Numbered from the stretch's first letter, positions 35,218 through 44,342 are shown. The stretch: DNA of 64,000 bases from [Eubacterium] saphenum (GCA_004557645.1 SFGI01000013.1:1-64000), one strand, 5' to 3'. Program-made: numbers and translations. Notes: a model not told the origin generated them from the sequence alone.

Positions 35218-36447
35218 TTAGTCGTCCAAAATGATAAAGCTGTAGTCTATCCCTGTCCGCTCCATAAAATAATTCTTTGCCGCAATATCAGAGCTTACCT
35301 GCTGTGCCACCCAGTAATCGCCGACACGGTATGCCGCATAGCGTCTGCCGTCGGTCATACGGAAATATGCACAGTCTGCCGTTGCACACTGATACCAGAT
35401 CTCGCTCTTGCTGGAAATAAACTGATTGCTGAACAATGCAGCCACTGCGCCGCCCTGTTCCCGCTTCACGTAGCTTCTCCAGGAAGCCAGATTATATTTT
35501 GGCAGCACATCCACATTGAAATCAGGCACCAGACGATTGATGGAAGTCACAGGATATGCGTCCATCTGCACATTGGGATAGATGACCTCCCAGAAATTAT
35601 TGTCATTTTTCAGCACATACTGCTTGATGGCAGAAGTATCTGCCGTAGTAGAAAATGTAACTACTGCGTATTTGTTGTCTTTGCGGATCTCCCGAACGAA
35701 GAAATCCTCAAACTTCCCTTCATACAGGCAAATATAGTTCAAAATACGACCATATTCCGCAGAAGCGGAAGACAACCGCACCACAGAGCCATGGCTCTGA
35801 TTATATTTCGCCAGCAGCTTGTTATAGCTTGCCTCAGATATCTGCCCCGCCTTCCCGGAGGGAGACGCCAGCAGATATTTTCCATTCTGTTTCACTGCAG
35901 CAAATACGCCAAAATTCATACTGTCGGAAGGCACATTGGCACCATCGTATGCCGCCAGGTCACTGCCTTCGATGAGCAGGATCTCAAATCCTGTCGTGTC
36001 CAGACCACTCTGCAGATATCCTTCCTTCACCAGCATGGCAGGGGTTATGTAACAGCCGTCATAATAGCCGTAAAGCTTGCCGTTTTTGCTCATCCAGCCC
36101 CGTTTCGGGCCATTGATCTTATAATCCTGCTGAGCCGCCGCCGCAACTGCCGTCAGCGTCTCATACTGTTTGGAAGTCTCGCTCTGCCAGAAGGGTTTGG
36201 ACTGGGTCGTCTGTTTTTTCGTATCGGTCTTTTTTTCTTCTTTTTCCTCGTCCTCTGTCTTTTCCTCGTCCTCCTCGGGTGTATCTTCTTTTCCGCCGGG
36301 CACGATGATCTCCGTAGTACGGCCATCCTCTTTTTCCTCCTGCACAGGAGTATTGGCCTGCTCTGCACCGCCGAAATCACAGCCGCTGGTCATAAAAATA
36401 CAGATTCCCAAAAGAAGGCTGAGGAACCGCCATCTTTTATTCCCCAC
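35218..36447 (-). CDS. Lipoprotein of unknown function with Glu/Lys-rich linker
   Basis: 409 residues from a GTG at 36447, nine bases after GAGG; the longer frame to 36510 runs inside the upstream gene. Signal peptide II with lipobox FMTSGC (Cys about residue 23). A long charged linker (EDTPEEDEEKTEDEEKEEKK) leads to a C-terminal globular region of about 300 residues of no recognised family, with tyrosine-rich stretches (KLYGYYDGCYITPAML). Membrane-tethered, extracytoplasmic. Its start overlaps the upstream gene's stop by 11 bases: the two are coupled and probably act together. Confidence 0.75.
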   Translation of the reverse strand: MGNKRWRFLSLLLGICIFMTSGCDFGGAEQANTPVQEEKEDGRTTEIIVPGGKEDTPEEDEEKTEDEEKEEKKTDTKKQTTQSKPFWQSETSKQYETLTAVAAAAQQDYKINGPKRGWMSKNGKLYGYYDGCYITPAMLVKEGYLQSGLDTTGFEILLIEGSDLAAYDGANVPSDSMNFGVFAAVKQNGKYLLASPSGKAGQISEASYNKLLAKYNQSHGSVVRLSSASAEYGRILNYICLYEGKFEDFFVREIRKDNKYAVVTFSTTADTSAIKQYVLKNDNNFWEVIYPNVQMDAYPVTSINRLVPDFNVDVLPKYNLASWRSYVKREQGGAVAALFSNQFISSKSEIWYQCATADCAYFRMTDGRRYAAYRVGDYWVAQQVSSDIAAKNYFMERTGIDYSFIILDD

Positions 36448-36847
36448 GATAATCATCCTCTTTGTCTTTGATCGCTTCATAAACAGAAAGCAGTTCTTCC
36501 CTGTGGGCATCCAGAATATCTGTCAGTTTCTGTTCCATCACATCCTGTTCCTCTGCAAAGGGGAAAGTCACCACCCAAACGGGGTCGTAATGCCCATCTT
36601 CCTCTTCCATGGAATCCACCAGTGCGCCCACGGTTTCTGTATCATAATAATCATATACTGCGTCGTATTCCCAATCCTGCAGTTCTCTTTCACAGGTCAG
36701 GCGCATCACGACTTTCTTTTCTTCGCCTTCTGCAAAAATATTGAAGATCAGCTCGCCGTTTTCAGAAATAGAGTAAGCCCCCAGTTCCTTTTCCAGAAAG
36801 CCTGTTTCCGCATCCTTTAGCATGATTACGATTACTGTCTCTTCCAT
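36437..36847 (-). CDS. Hypothetical acidic protein, coupled to the lipoprotein gene
   Basis: 136 residues from the ATG at 36847 (AAGGAGA eight bases before). Strongly acidic; short beta strands (ETVIVIMLKDAETGF...ELIFNIFAEGEEKKVVMRLTC) then a helical tail (EQKLTDILDAHREELLSVYEAIKD). Resembles DUF6762-type proteins of Clostridia, an impression only. It has no export signal, so it would be cytoplasmic partner of the exported lipoprotein encoded next. Confidence 0.65.
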   Translation of the reverse strand: MEETVIVIMLKDAETGFLEKELGAYSISENGELIFNIFAEGEEKKVVMRLTCERELQDWEYDAVYDYYDTETVGALVDSMEEEDGHYDPVWVVTFPFAEEQDVMEQKLTDILDAHREELLSVYEAIKDKEDDYRGE

Positions 36848-36988
36848 ATATGATCTCCTTATATTCATCGATATACATAGTTTTCTATCTTACGATTATA
36901 CTACAAAAAACCACATGATGCAACAAATCCCACCCGATTACAGGACTTACTAGATATCTGACGGAAAAAATTAAACTTTTGTTCCCCT

Positions 36989-37537
36989 TTATTTTTCGAT
37001 TTCCGGATAGGGGATAAATTCCTTTGGCGGGTCGGGGTGTTCCCCAATGGATTTTTCCATCCAGACCATCCCCAGCCACTGCCCCAGCTTATAGGCACAG
37101 TCGGTGAATTTTCCCGCCTGATGATAGCCCATGGCTTCATGAAAGGCAATGCTGTGGGGGTTAGGATAGGCAATGCAGGCATTCACGTTCTGCACATTCT
37201 GCTGCCGCAAAGCTTCTTCCAAAGCGGCATAGAGCTTCTTCCCGATCCCCTTGCCCCGTTCCTCCATTTTCAGATAGACCGTTGCCTCCGCCGACCAGAT
37301 ATAGGCCCTTCTGCCATGGAAAGCAGAAGCATAGGCATAGCCAAGGATCTTTCCATCCTCCACCGCCGCAAAATAGGGATAGCGTTCCAGTGTATTGCAG
37401 ATGCGCCCTCGGAATTCCTCCAGAGAAGGCACATCATATTCATAAGTTACCGTCGTTTCTGTCACATAGGGCGCATAAATCGCCAGCAGCTCCTCTGCAT
37501 CCCCTTCCGTCACAGATCTGATTCTGATTTCTCCCAT
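36989..37537 (-). CDS. GNAT acetyltransferase, phosphinothricin-acetyltransferase-like
   Basis: 182 residues from the ATG at 37537 (GAGGGAGA before). 'IYAPYVTETTVTYEYDVPSLEEF' and 'GRRAYIWSAEATVYLKMEERGKGIGKKLY' with 'AYPNPHSIAFHEAMGYHQAG' are typical of the Pat/MnaT/YncA group, which acetylates phosphinothricin, methionine sulfone/sulfoximine or related amino acids. Without more data the natural substrate is unknown. Confidence 0.88.
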   Translation of the reverse strand: MGEIRIRSVTEGDAEELLAIYAPYVTETTVTYEYDVPSLEEFRGRICNTLERYPYFAAVEDGKILGYAYASAFHGRRAYIWSAEATVYLKMEERGKGIGKKLYAALEEALRQQNVQNVNACIAYPNPHSIAFHEAMGYHQAGKFTDCAYKLGQWLGMVWMEKSIGEHPDPPKEFIPYPEIEK

Positions 37538-37595
37538 ACTCTCCCTCTTTTCCTTTGTTTTTCTGATTGTACTCCTTTTTCTTTCCCTTGTCATG

Positions 37596-37627
37596 AAAAA
37601 AGCCTTGGAGATTTTCCGCTCCAAGGC
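37596..37627 (-). terminator. Terminator after the rubredoxin gene
   Basis: GCCTTGGAG/CTCCAAGGC, 8-base loop, TTTTTT on the minus strand. Confidence 0.88.
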
Positions 37628-37632
37628 ACTTT

Positions 37633-37815
37633 TCATGCTTTGATTGTGGTTGTATCTTCTACCAGCGCAAAGGCTTCTTTATTGACGCCGCAAATGGGGC
37701 AGATATAATCCTCCGGCAAGTCCTGCCATTCCGTCATCTCCGGGATGCCGTTTTCAGGTTCGCCCTTTGCTTCATCATAAATATAGTCACAGGTATTGCA
37801 TTTATATTTTTTCAC
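37633..37815 (-). CDS. Rubredoxin
   Basis: 60 residues from a GTG at 37815 (AAGGGAG eight bases before; the GTG nine bases further upstream lies within that site). Two iron-binding knuckles, KCNTCDYIYD and YICPICGVNKEAF (CxxC each), with the typical WQDLPEDY between them. Carries single electrons to oxygen- and peroxide-detoxifying enzymes in anaerobes. Tail of nine extra residues (EDTTTIKA end). Confidence 0.93.
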   Translation of the reverse strand: MKKYKCNTCDYIYDEAKGEPENGIPEMTEWQDLPEDYICPICGVNKEAFALVEDTTTIKA

Positions 37816-37861
37816 CCATACCACTCCCTTCTTAAGGAAAGTATGACCGAAAAAAACTGTT

Positions 37862-39049
37862 TTATCCTTCTTTCAGAATATCCTGCAAAAAGCTTTCCGC
37901 TTCAAAATTGGCACCCAGCCCCAGATAATCGGAAACGGTCTGCCCCAGGTCCGCAAAGGTCTTTCTTACGCCCAGGTCGACGCCCTCCCTGATATGCTTG
38001 CCATATACCAGCACGGGAACATATTCTCTGGAGTGGTCTGTACTGGGGGTTGTGGGGTCACAGCCATGGTCTGCCGTGATGAACAGGATATCCTCCTCCT
38101 TCATCTGGGCCATGATCTCCGGCAGTTTGCCGTCGAAATATTCCAGTGCGGAAGCATAGCCCTCCACATCGTTTCTATGCCCATAGATCATATCCGTATC
38201 CACCAGATTTGTAAATAAAATACCTTCAAATTCCTCTTTGGCATACTGAATAGTCTTTTCGATACCGTCGTTGTTGTTGGTAGTATGGTCTGTACGGGTC
38301 ATACCCCGATGCTCGAAAATATCCTCGATCTTTCCCACTGCCGTCACATTCATGCCTTTTTCCTTAGCCAAATCCAGAATCGTCACGCCCGTCGGCTCCA
38401 GGGAAAAGTCTCTTCTGTTTTTGGTACGGGTAAATTCGCCGTTTTTGCTGCCAATAAAGGGTCTAGCGATAACACGGGCCACACCGTGTTCCCCCATCAA
38501 AATCTTTCTTGCCTTCTCGCAGATTTCATACAGCTTTTCCACAGGGATGATTTCCTCATGGGCTGCAATCTGGAACACACTGTCCGCAGAGGTATATACG
38601 ATGGGATAGCCCGTTTTCATGTGTTCTTCCCCCAGCACATTGATGATCTCTGTGCCCGATGCGGAATAGTTGCCCAGTGTTTTTGTACCGATGGCTGCTT
38701 CAAAAGCATCCATCACTTCTTTTGGAAAGCCCGTTTCCGTATAGGTAGGGAAGGGCTTTGCCGTGATGATGCCTGCCATTTCCCAATGGCCTGTGGTGGT
38801 ATCCTTGCCGATGGATCTTTCCCCCATCTTGCCAAAGGCTCCCATGGGTGCGTCCACCTTGCCCAATAGTTCGATATCCTTCCCCTGAATATTGCCCAAG
38901 CCTAGGGCGCAGAGGTTTTTCAAATTGGTCTGAGGTCTTGCTTTTTTGATGTTTACCAGTGTATTGCTGCCAACATCGCCGAATTTCGCCGCATCAGGCA
39001 GTTCCCCGATGCCCACGCTGTCCAGCACGACAATGATTGCTCGTTTCAT
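37862..39049 (-). CDS. deoB: Phosphopentomutase DeoB
   Basis: 395 residues. Metal ligands in [14 protein letters not shown], the phosphorylated Thr region [11 protein letters not shown], and [21 protein letters not shown] near the C-terminus mark the alkaline-phosphatase-type phosphopentomutase, interconverting (deoxy)ribose 1- and 5-phosphates. Begins four bases after pdp, with GGAGG inside pdp. Together they salvage nucleosides for carbon and energy. Confidence 0.97.
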   Translation of the reverse strand: MKRAIIVVLDSVGIGELPDAAKFGDVGSNTLVNIKKARPQTNLKNLCALGLGNIQGKDIELLGKVDAPMGAFGKMGERSIGKDTTTGHWEMAGIITAKPFPTYTETGFPKEVMDAFEAAIGTKTLGNYSASGTEIINVLGEEHMKTGYPIVYTSADSVFQIAAHEEIIPVEKLYEICEKARKILMGEHGVARVIARPFIGSKNGEFTRTKNRRDFSLEPTGVTILDLAKEKGMNVTAVGKIEDIFEHRGMTRTDHTTNNNDGIEKTIQYAKEEFEGILFTNLVDTDMIYGHRNDVEGYASALEYFDGKLPEIMAQMKEEDILFITADHGCDPTTPSTDHSREYVPVLVYGKHIREGVDLGVRKTFADLGQTVSDYLGLGANFEAESFLQDILKEG

Positions 39050-39053
39050 ATGC

Positions 39054-40370
39054 TCAATCCTCCTGTCTGATGATTTTCCAAATCAGCGGCGGCTGTTTTA
39101 CCGCCTGTTTTTCCTCAATGGTGATTGCTTTTTTCAGGAAATCCGCAGCAGAACGGCATTTTTCCTTACTTTCACTATACACAACGGCCATCGTTTCTCC
39201 TGTTGCAATTGCATCACCTGTTCGTTTTTTCATCACAATGCCTGCGCCAAAATCCAAGGGCTGCCCCTTGAACATGCGCCCTGCCCCCGTTTCCTGAGAT
39301 GCCCTGCCAATCATAGCCGTATCCATACGGGTGATGTACCCTGCTTTTTCCGCCTTCACTTCCAATTTCCCAGGGGACAAAGGCAGCAGTTCGTAGTTGT
39401 CGATGATACCCACATCGCCGCCCTGCTGTGCCAGCAATTCTCTGAACTTGGCAAGTCCCTTGCCATTTTTGATCTGCTCCAGCAAAAGGGCTTTGCCTGC
39501 TTCTTCCGTCTCCACTCTTCCTGCCAGCAGCAGCATATTCGCTCCCAGGATCAAGGAAACCTCCAACAGATCGCCGCCAACGTTGCCCTTCAGCACCTCC
39601 ATAGCTTCTATCACTTCCAGGCTGTTGCCGATATACATGCCCAAGGGCTGATCCATGCCGCTGATGACTGCCGTCACCTTTCTGCCCACGTGTCTGCCCA
39701 TATCCGCCATGGTGGTCGCCAGCTTTTCGGCACTTTCCAAATCCTTCATGAAGGCACCGCTGCCGCATTTCACATCCAGCACAATGCCGTCTGCCCCCGC
39801 CGCAATCTTCTTGGACATGATGCTTGCCGCAATCAGAGGGATGCTGTCCACTGTCCCTGTTACGTCCCGCAGAGCGTAAAGCTTCTTATCCGCAGGGGTC
39901 AGGTCATCGGTCTGGCTCATCAGCACAATGCCGCTTTTCTTCCCGAAACGCAAGGCTTCTTCCTCCGTCACATCCACCCGAAAACCGGGAATGGATTCCA
40001 GCTTATCGATGGTACCGCCGGAAAAACCTAGCCCCCGTCCGCTCATTTTTACCACTGGCACCCCAACGGAAGCCACCAGCGGAGCCAAAATCAGGGTCGT
40101 GGTATCTGCCACGCCGCCGGTGCTGTGCTTATCCACCTTGAAGCCCTCCACCGAGGACAGGTCAAACATACTGCCGGAATGGGCCATCTCCATGGTCAGG
40201 TGGGCGGTTTCCTCCGCATCCATGCCATTGAGCAGGATCGCCATCAGCAGGGAGGAAATCTGATAATCGGGCAAAGAACCGTCCGTCACGCCCTTTACGA
40301 AAAATGCGATCTCTTCCTTTGTCAGTTTTTTGCCGTCTCTTTTTTTGATGATGATATCCACGAAATTCAT
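39054..40370 (-). CDS. pdp: Pyrimidine-nucleoside phosphorylase
   Basis: 438 residues. '[18 protein letters not shown]' N-terminal helical domain; the phosphate-binding [13 protein letters not shown] and [20 protein letters not shown] are diagnostic. Splits uridine, thymidine or deoxyuridine with phosphate to base plus sugar-1-phosphate, the substrate of DeoB encoded next. AGGAGG eight bases before the ATG. Confidence 0.96.
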   Translation of the reverse strand: MNFVDIIIKKRDGKKLTKEEIAFFVKGVTDGSLPDYQISSLLMAILLNGMDAEETAHLTMEMAHSGSMFDLSSVEGFKVDKHSTGGVADTTTLILAPLVASVGVPVVKMSGRGLGFSGGTIDKLESIPGFRVDVTEEEALRFGKKSGIVLMSQTDDLTPADKKLYALRDVTGTVDSIPLIAASIMSKKIAAGADGIVLDVKCGSGAFMKDLESAEKLATTMADMGRHVGRKVTAVISGMDQPLGMYIGNSLEVIEAMEVLKGNVGGDLLEVSLILGANMLLLAGRVETEEAGKALLLEQIKNGKGLAKFRELLAQQGGDVGIIDNYELLPLSPGKLEVKAEKAGYITRMDTAMIGRASQETGAGRMFKGQPLDFGAGIVMKKRTGDAIATGETMAVVYSESKEKCRSAADFLKKAITIEEKQAVKQPPLIWKIIRQED

Positions 40371-40465
40371 GAGTCAGCCTCCTTTCGCAGAATCGTATTT
40401 ACATAATAATAGATTTACGAGTTTAGTCTACCACAAAAACAGTAAAATTACGATAGCTTTCCCAA

Positions 40466-40499
40466 AAAGAAAAACGCCGATATCAAAGGATATCAGCGT
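40466..40499 (-). terminator. Terminator after the C_GCAxxG_C_C gene
   Basis: ACGCTGATATC/GATATCGGCGT, 4-base loop, TTTTTC on the minus strand. Confidence 0.85.
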
Positions 40500-40506
40500 C
40501 ATTTTC

Positions 40507-40920
40507 TTATTTCTTTTCCTGCAGCAGGTGCTTTTCGATGATCTCCGCCGCATCCTGCATACAGCCGGGGCAGCTGCGCAGCACCACACCGGTATCCACG
40601 CCCTTCAGGGTGCGGCATTCTGTGGACTGGTTCTTGGCAATGAATTCTTCTGTCATAGGTTTCAGGGTATTGTAGCAGTCCAGCTTTGTCTTGGGATGCT
40701 CCAAGTCAGCGTCGGAAACCTTCAGCCCCACCAGATATGCCATGGCAGAAACGGCACCGCAGGTCCCCATGGTTGCCATACCTCTGCCAAAACATTCCGT
40801 GGCGCGAAAAGCCTCTTTTTCCTCCACGCCGAACAGGTCGCTGTAGGCACAAGCCACCGCCTGAGCGCAGTTATAGCCCTTCTGATGTTTTTCCATTACT
40901 TTATCGTATCTCTCTGTCAT
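40507..40920 (-). CDS. C_GCAxxG_C_C family redox-type protein
   Basis: 137 residues. The family pattern appears as YNCAQAVAC, ECFGRGMATMGTCGAVSA and CPGCMQDAAEII, with further Cys in LDCYNT and ECRTL: at least eight cysteines. Such proteins are thought to bind a metal or act in thiol redox reactions in anaerobes; the true reaction is unknown. GGAGG nine bases before the ATG. Monocistronic. Confidence 0.88.
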   Translation of the reverse strand: MTERYDKVMEKHQKGYNCAQAVACAYSDLFGVEEKEAFRATECFGRGMATMGTCGAVSAMAYLVGLKVSDADLEHPKTKLDCYNTLKPMTEEFIAKNQSTECRTLKGVDTGVVLRSCPGCMQDAAEIIEKHLLQEKK

Positions 40921-40965
40921 TTTATCATTCCTCCGTAAATGTTCCTGCGGCTTTAGTATCTCAAG

Positions 40966-40999
40966 AAAAAGAAAAGGATATTCCGATTTGGAATATCCT
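40966..40999 (-). terminator. Terminator after rpsT
   Basis: AGGATATTCC/GGAATATCCT followed by TTTCTTTTT on the minus strand. Confidence 0.85.
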
Positions 41000-41016
41000 C
41001 TTTTGTCTGCCTCAAA

Positions 41017-41277
41017 TTACAGGCTGTTTACCAGTCTTGTCAGGGAAGATTTTTTTCTAGCCACTGCGTTTTTGTGGTAGATGCCTTTGATGTATGCTCT
41101 GTCGATTGCGGATACAGCGTTTTTCAGAGCTACTGCAGCTGTTTCTTTGTCGCCAGCGTTTACAGCAACGATTACTTTCTTCATAGCTGTTTTAACCTGA
41201 GATTTGATCATTTTGTTTCTCAGTGTTTTTTTGTTGATTACTTTGATTCTTTTCTTAGCAGATTTGATATTAGCCAA
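41017..41277 (-). CDS. rpsT: 30S ribosomal protein bS20
   Basis: 86 residues, basic, three-helix; 'ANIKSAKKRIKVINKKTLRNKMIKSQ' is the conserved N-terminus. Binds 16S rRNA early in 30S assembly. The start codon is TTG (position 41277, GGAGG upstream), as in Escherichia coli, where the UUG start is part of S20 translational autoregulation; the structured leader (41,322-41,433) may serve a similar end. Confidence 0.97.
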   Translation of the reverse strand: MANIKSAKKRIKVINKKTLRNKMIKSQVKTAMKKVIVAVNAGDKETAAVALKNAVSAIDRAYIKGIYHKNAVARKKSSLTRLVNSL

Positions 41278-41321
41278 TGTAATTTCCTCCTAAAAATACT
41301 TTAAATGTGGTTTTCTCTGTT

Positions 41322-41433
41322 CGATATTGGGGAATATCGCTCTTTCATCTTACTATTAACCACCTTTGAGGGCTTCTCCCTCCGACACGGTTTGGGGCAT
41401 TTTTTCACACTCTCTCGAGCACCCCGTGGTTAA
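41322..41433 (-). promoter_or_regulatory. Multi-stem leader region of rpsT
   Basis: Read on the minus strand: an outer stem TTAACCAC/GTGGTTAA (41426-41433 with 41356-41363) encloses GGGGTG...GCCCC (41420-41425 with 41394-41398) and GAGGG/CCCTC (41378-41382 with 41368-41372), a three-way-junction-like fold. A separate hairpin CGATATT-CCCC-AATATCG (41322-41339) follows, 45 bases before the start codon. No terminator is seen, so control, if any, is of translation or stability. Confidence 0.5.
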
Positions 41434-41531
41434 CTCAACGGATATATTTTACCCTATGAATGGGAATAAGTCAATGAATACTTTTCAAAACTACGAAAAA
41501 AATAAACAAAAAGCAGAAAGGCTGTGAATCC

Positions 41532-42545
41532 ATGAAGCAGAAAAAAGAAAATTCGGCGAAACTCTCCTTCTCTGTTCGGACAGACCTTGCCATCGAAGCC
41601 CGAGAGCTGGCGCAGCGTGAAGCTGCCAAAGCCGATGAATTGGAAGGCGTAGAGGTGGAAACAGAGGAACAGCCGGAATATTCCCTCACCCATGTACGCA
41701 TCGTTTCCGAACAAGGCAGCCAGCGCATGGGCAAGCCTATGGGCAATTATATCACATTGGAATCAGAAAAGCTAAAGGAAAATGATGTAGAATGTCACGA
41801 AAGGCTCATCGCCATTCTGGCGGAAAATATCCGTTCTCTGGCAAAGCTGAAGGAAGATGACTGTATCTTGGTGGCAGGTTTGGGCAACTGGAACATCACC
41901 CCCGATGCGTTGGGGCCCAAAGTAGTCGCCAAAATTTTAGTGACCCGCCACCTGCAGGGCACTTTGCCGGAGGAGATCGAACGGTCTGTGCGCCCCGTTG
42001 CCGCCATCAGCCCCGGTGTCATGGGCATCACCGGCATCGAAACCGGCGAGATCATCAAGGGCATCGTAGATAAGCTGCACCCTTCCCTGCTCATCGCCAT
42101 TGATGCCCTGGCTGCCCGCCATTCCAAACGCATCAACGCCGCCATCCAGATGAGCGATACAGGCGTCGCCCCCGGTGCAGGGGTCGGCAATCGACGAATG
42201 ATGCTGGATGAAGAAAGCCTCGGCATCCCCGTCATCGCCATCGGCGTGCCCACTGTGGTGGATGCTGCCACCCTCGTCAACGATACCATGGACCGCATCT
42301 TAGGAGAAATGATCCAGCAGACAGAAAAGGGCAGCGAATTTTATCAGACCCTCCGTTCTCTGGAACAAGAGGAAAAATACCAGATGATCGCTGAAATTTT
42401 AGGCCCCTATACGGGAAATATGTTCGTCACTCCCAAGGAGGTGGATGCCGTGGTAGATCGTCTGGCAAATATCATCGCCAACAGCATCAACATCGCCCTC
42501 CACCCCGGCATCACCATGGAAGATATCAATAAATATAATTCCTAA
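41532..42545 (+). CDS. gpr: Germination protease GPR
   Basis: 337 residues. 'FSVRTDLAIEARELAQ' at the N-terminus contains the region removed on autoprocessing, and 'VAGLGNWNITPDALGPKVV', 'SPGVMGITGIETGEIIKGIV' and 'SDTGVAPGAGVGNRR' are conserved GPR blocks. It degrades small acid-soluble spore proteins at germination. This is the window's clearest proof of spore formation. The weak AAAGG site is ten bases from the ATG. No convincing sigma-F/G promoter could be picked out. Confidence 0.96.
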   Translation: MKQKKENSAKLSFSVRTDLAIEARELAQREAAKADELEGVEVETEEQPEYSLTHVRIVSEQGSQRMGKPMGNYITLESEKLKENDVECHERLIAILAENIRSLAKLKEDDCILVAGLGNWNITPDALGPKVVAKILVTRHLQGTLPEEIERSVRPVAAISPGVMGITGIETGEIIKGIVDKLHPSLLIAIDALAARHSKRINAAIQMSDTGVAPGAGVGNRRMMLDEESLGIPVIAIGVPTVVDAATLVNDTMDRILGEMIQQTEKGSEFYQTLRSLEQEEKYQMIAEILGPYTGNMFVTPKEVDAVVDRLANIIANSINIALHPGITMEDINKYNS

Positions 42546-42549
42546 AAAG

Positions 42550-42580
42550 AAAAGCCCAGACAAAAAATCTGGGCTTTTAT
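42550..42580. terminator. Terminator between gpr and pncB
   Basis: AAAAGCCCAGA/TCTGGGCTTTT with a 7-base loop; serves the convergent genes. Confidence 0.88.
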
Positions 42581-42603
42581 CATATCAAAATCAGGGTTTC
42601 CAA

Positions 42604-44061
42604 TTACATTCCGCTCATGGCTTCGATCAGCTTCAGCTTCATGGCACTCAGCTTATCGGAAAGGTCAACAGGAACGATATCGGGGTTTTTCAGACGCTTC
42701 TGTTCATCCCACAGGGTATCCTTTTCCTTATTGCAGTAAGCCTGGATATCCATGGTTTCAGGGCATTCATAAACCTGCTTGCCATCCACGATCACGGGAA
42801 CCAGCAGTTCTCTCAGGGTATAGGTGCCTGTAGGCAACTGCATGCTCTTCCATTTTGCATTGGTGTCATAGATATGCAGATCCATATCTTCTGTGAAAAC
42901 TTCCTCTTCCAGGGCCAGCAGGTCGGCTTTGATCTTGCCTGTCTGCTTATCGTAGATACGGATGATCTTCTTGATGCCGGGGTTTGTTACCTTTTCAACG
43001 TTATTGGACAGTTTGATCTTTGGTTCAAAATCGCCGTCCTCTGTTTCTTCTGCTGCCAGCTTATAAACGCCGCCGAAGGCAGGGCAGTCATCGGATGTGA
43101 TCAGTTTTGTACCAACGCCCCACAGGCTGATGGTAGAACCCTGCAGCTTCAGGCTGGTAATCAGGTTTTCATCCAGGTCGCTGGAAGCAGAGATGATGGC
43201 ATCGGGATAGCCCGCTTCATCCAGCATCTGTCTTGCACGTTTGGACAGATATGCCAGGTCGCCGCTGTCCAGACGGATGCCATAGCCTTTTTCAGGCAGA
43301 GTGCCTGCGGCTTTCATTTCATCAAATACACGAATCGCATTGGGTACGCCGCTCTTCAGAGTATTATATGTGTCCACCAGCAGGATACATGCATTGGGGA
43401 ACAGCTTTGCGTAGGTGCGGAATGCTGTCAGTTCGTCGGGGAAGCTCATCACCCAGCTATGGGCATGGGTACCCTTGACAGGAACGTTATACAGCTTGCC
43501 TGTCAGCACATTGCTTGTTGCAGCGCAGCCGGCGATAACAGCCGCTCTGGCACCCAGTGTGCCTGCATCGGGGCCCTGGGCACGGCGCAGACCAAATTCC
43601 AGAACAGGGTCGCCCTTGGCAGCGTGTACCACACGGGATGCCTTTGTAGCGATCAGGCTCTGGTGATTGATGATATTCAGCAGTGCGGGTTCGATCAGCT
43701 GTGCTTCGATGATGGGTGCTTTGATCCGCATCAGGGGTTCATGAGGGAATACCACTGTGCCTTCGGGAATGGCATATACCTCCCCTGTAAAGCGGAAATC
43801 CTTCAAATATGCAATGAAGCCTTCGGTAAAAATATGCAGGCTTTCCAGATATGCGATATCTTCTTCTGTGAAGTGCAGTTCATTCAGATATTCGATGGCC
43901 TGCTGCAGCCCTGCCATAATGGCATAGCCGTTCCCGCTGGGGTTTTTTCTGTAGAACAGATCGAATACGACCTGTCTTTTATATGCGCCGGTTTCATAGT
44001 AGCCCTGCATCATAGTCAGCTCATACAAGTCTGTCAGCAGTGCAAAGTCTCTACCTTTCAT
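42604..44061 (-). CDS. pncB: Nicotinate phosphoribosyltransferase
   Basis: 485 residues from the ATG at 44061 (AAAAGGAGA before; the extension to 44118 crosses the promoter). 'FALLTDLYELTMMQGYYETG' and 'TDTYNTLKSGVPNAIRVFDEM' with 'GIRLDSGDLAYLSKRARQMLDEAG' are diagnostic. Converts nicotinate plus PRPP to nicotinate mononucleotide in NAD salvage. A GACA/TGTC operator-like sequence overlaps its promoter. Confidence 0.97.
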   Translation of the reverse strand: MKGRDFALLTDLYELTMMQGYYETGAYKRQVVFDLFYRKNPSGNGYAIMAGLQQAIEYLNELHFTEEDIAYLESLHIFTEGFIAYLKDFRFTGEVYAIPEGTVVFPHEPLMRIKAPIIEAQLIEPALLNIINHQSLIATKASRVVHAAKGDPVLEFGLRRAQGPDAGTLGARAAVIAGCAATSNVLTGKLYNVPVKGTHAHSWVMSFPDELTAFRTYAKLFPNACILLVDTYNTLKSGVPNAIRVFDEMKAAGTLPEKGYGIRLDSGDLAYLSKRARQMLDEAGYPDAIISASSDLDENLITSLKLQGSTISLWGVGTKLITSDDCPAFGGVYKLAAEETEDGDFEPKIKLSNNVEKVTNPGIKKIIRIYDKQTGKIKADLLALEEEVFTEDMDLHIYDTNAKWKSMQLPTGTYTLRELLVPVIVDGKQVYECPETMDIQAYCNKEKDTLWDEQKRLKNPDIVPVDLSDKLSAMKLKLIEAMSGM

Positions 44062-44100
44062 TTTCAAATCTCCTTTTTTCTGGTTTGACAGGGTGATAGG

Positions 44101-44128
44101 AATATACTTTTTGGACACATCCTGTCAA
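44101..44128 (-). promoter_or_regulatory. pncB promoter with overlapping operator-like repeats
   Basis: TTGACA, 16-base spacer, TATATT on the minus strand. TTTGACAGG occurs at the -35 and again, inverted, just after the start site (44084-44092), and the first copy is part of GACA-ggatg-TGTC. In Firmicutes pncB is often repressed by NiaR when niacin is plentiful; the arrangement fits such an operator, but the assignment is inference. Confidence 0.6.
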
Positions 44129-44283
44129 AACTAATATTTACCACAAAAAGTATATCGTATTAATTATACATATTTTTTACAGGAAAATCAAACTTTTTAA
44201 GGTGTCTATACACAAGAATTTACATATTATCCCCAAAATGACCATTTCTATCCACATTTTTACCAAATCTTTCCAGAATCTAC

Positions 44284-44320
44284 AGTATGTTGTATACAGT
44301 AGTCCTGCATACAACATACT
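44284..44320. promoter_or_regulatory. Perfect 12-base inverted repeat between pncB and ileS
   Basis: AGTATGTTGTAT and ATACAACATACT separated by 13 bases, followed by TTTTGTTTTCC. It lies 23 bases upstream of the ileS -35 box. It could be an operator, or a terminator of an unannotated plus-strand transcript. The remaining 44,130-44,280 is AT-rich with nothing recognisable. Confidence 0.45.
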
Positions 44321-44342
44321 TTTGTTTTCCGCGAAAAAAGGC

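Noticed and set aside
41440..41531. Sigma-F/G promoter of gpr
   Set aside because: TGAATA occurs but no CATxxTA-like -10 lies at the right spacing.
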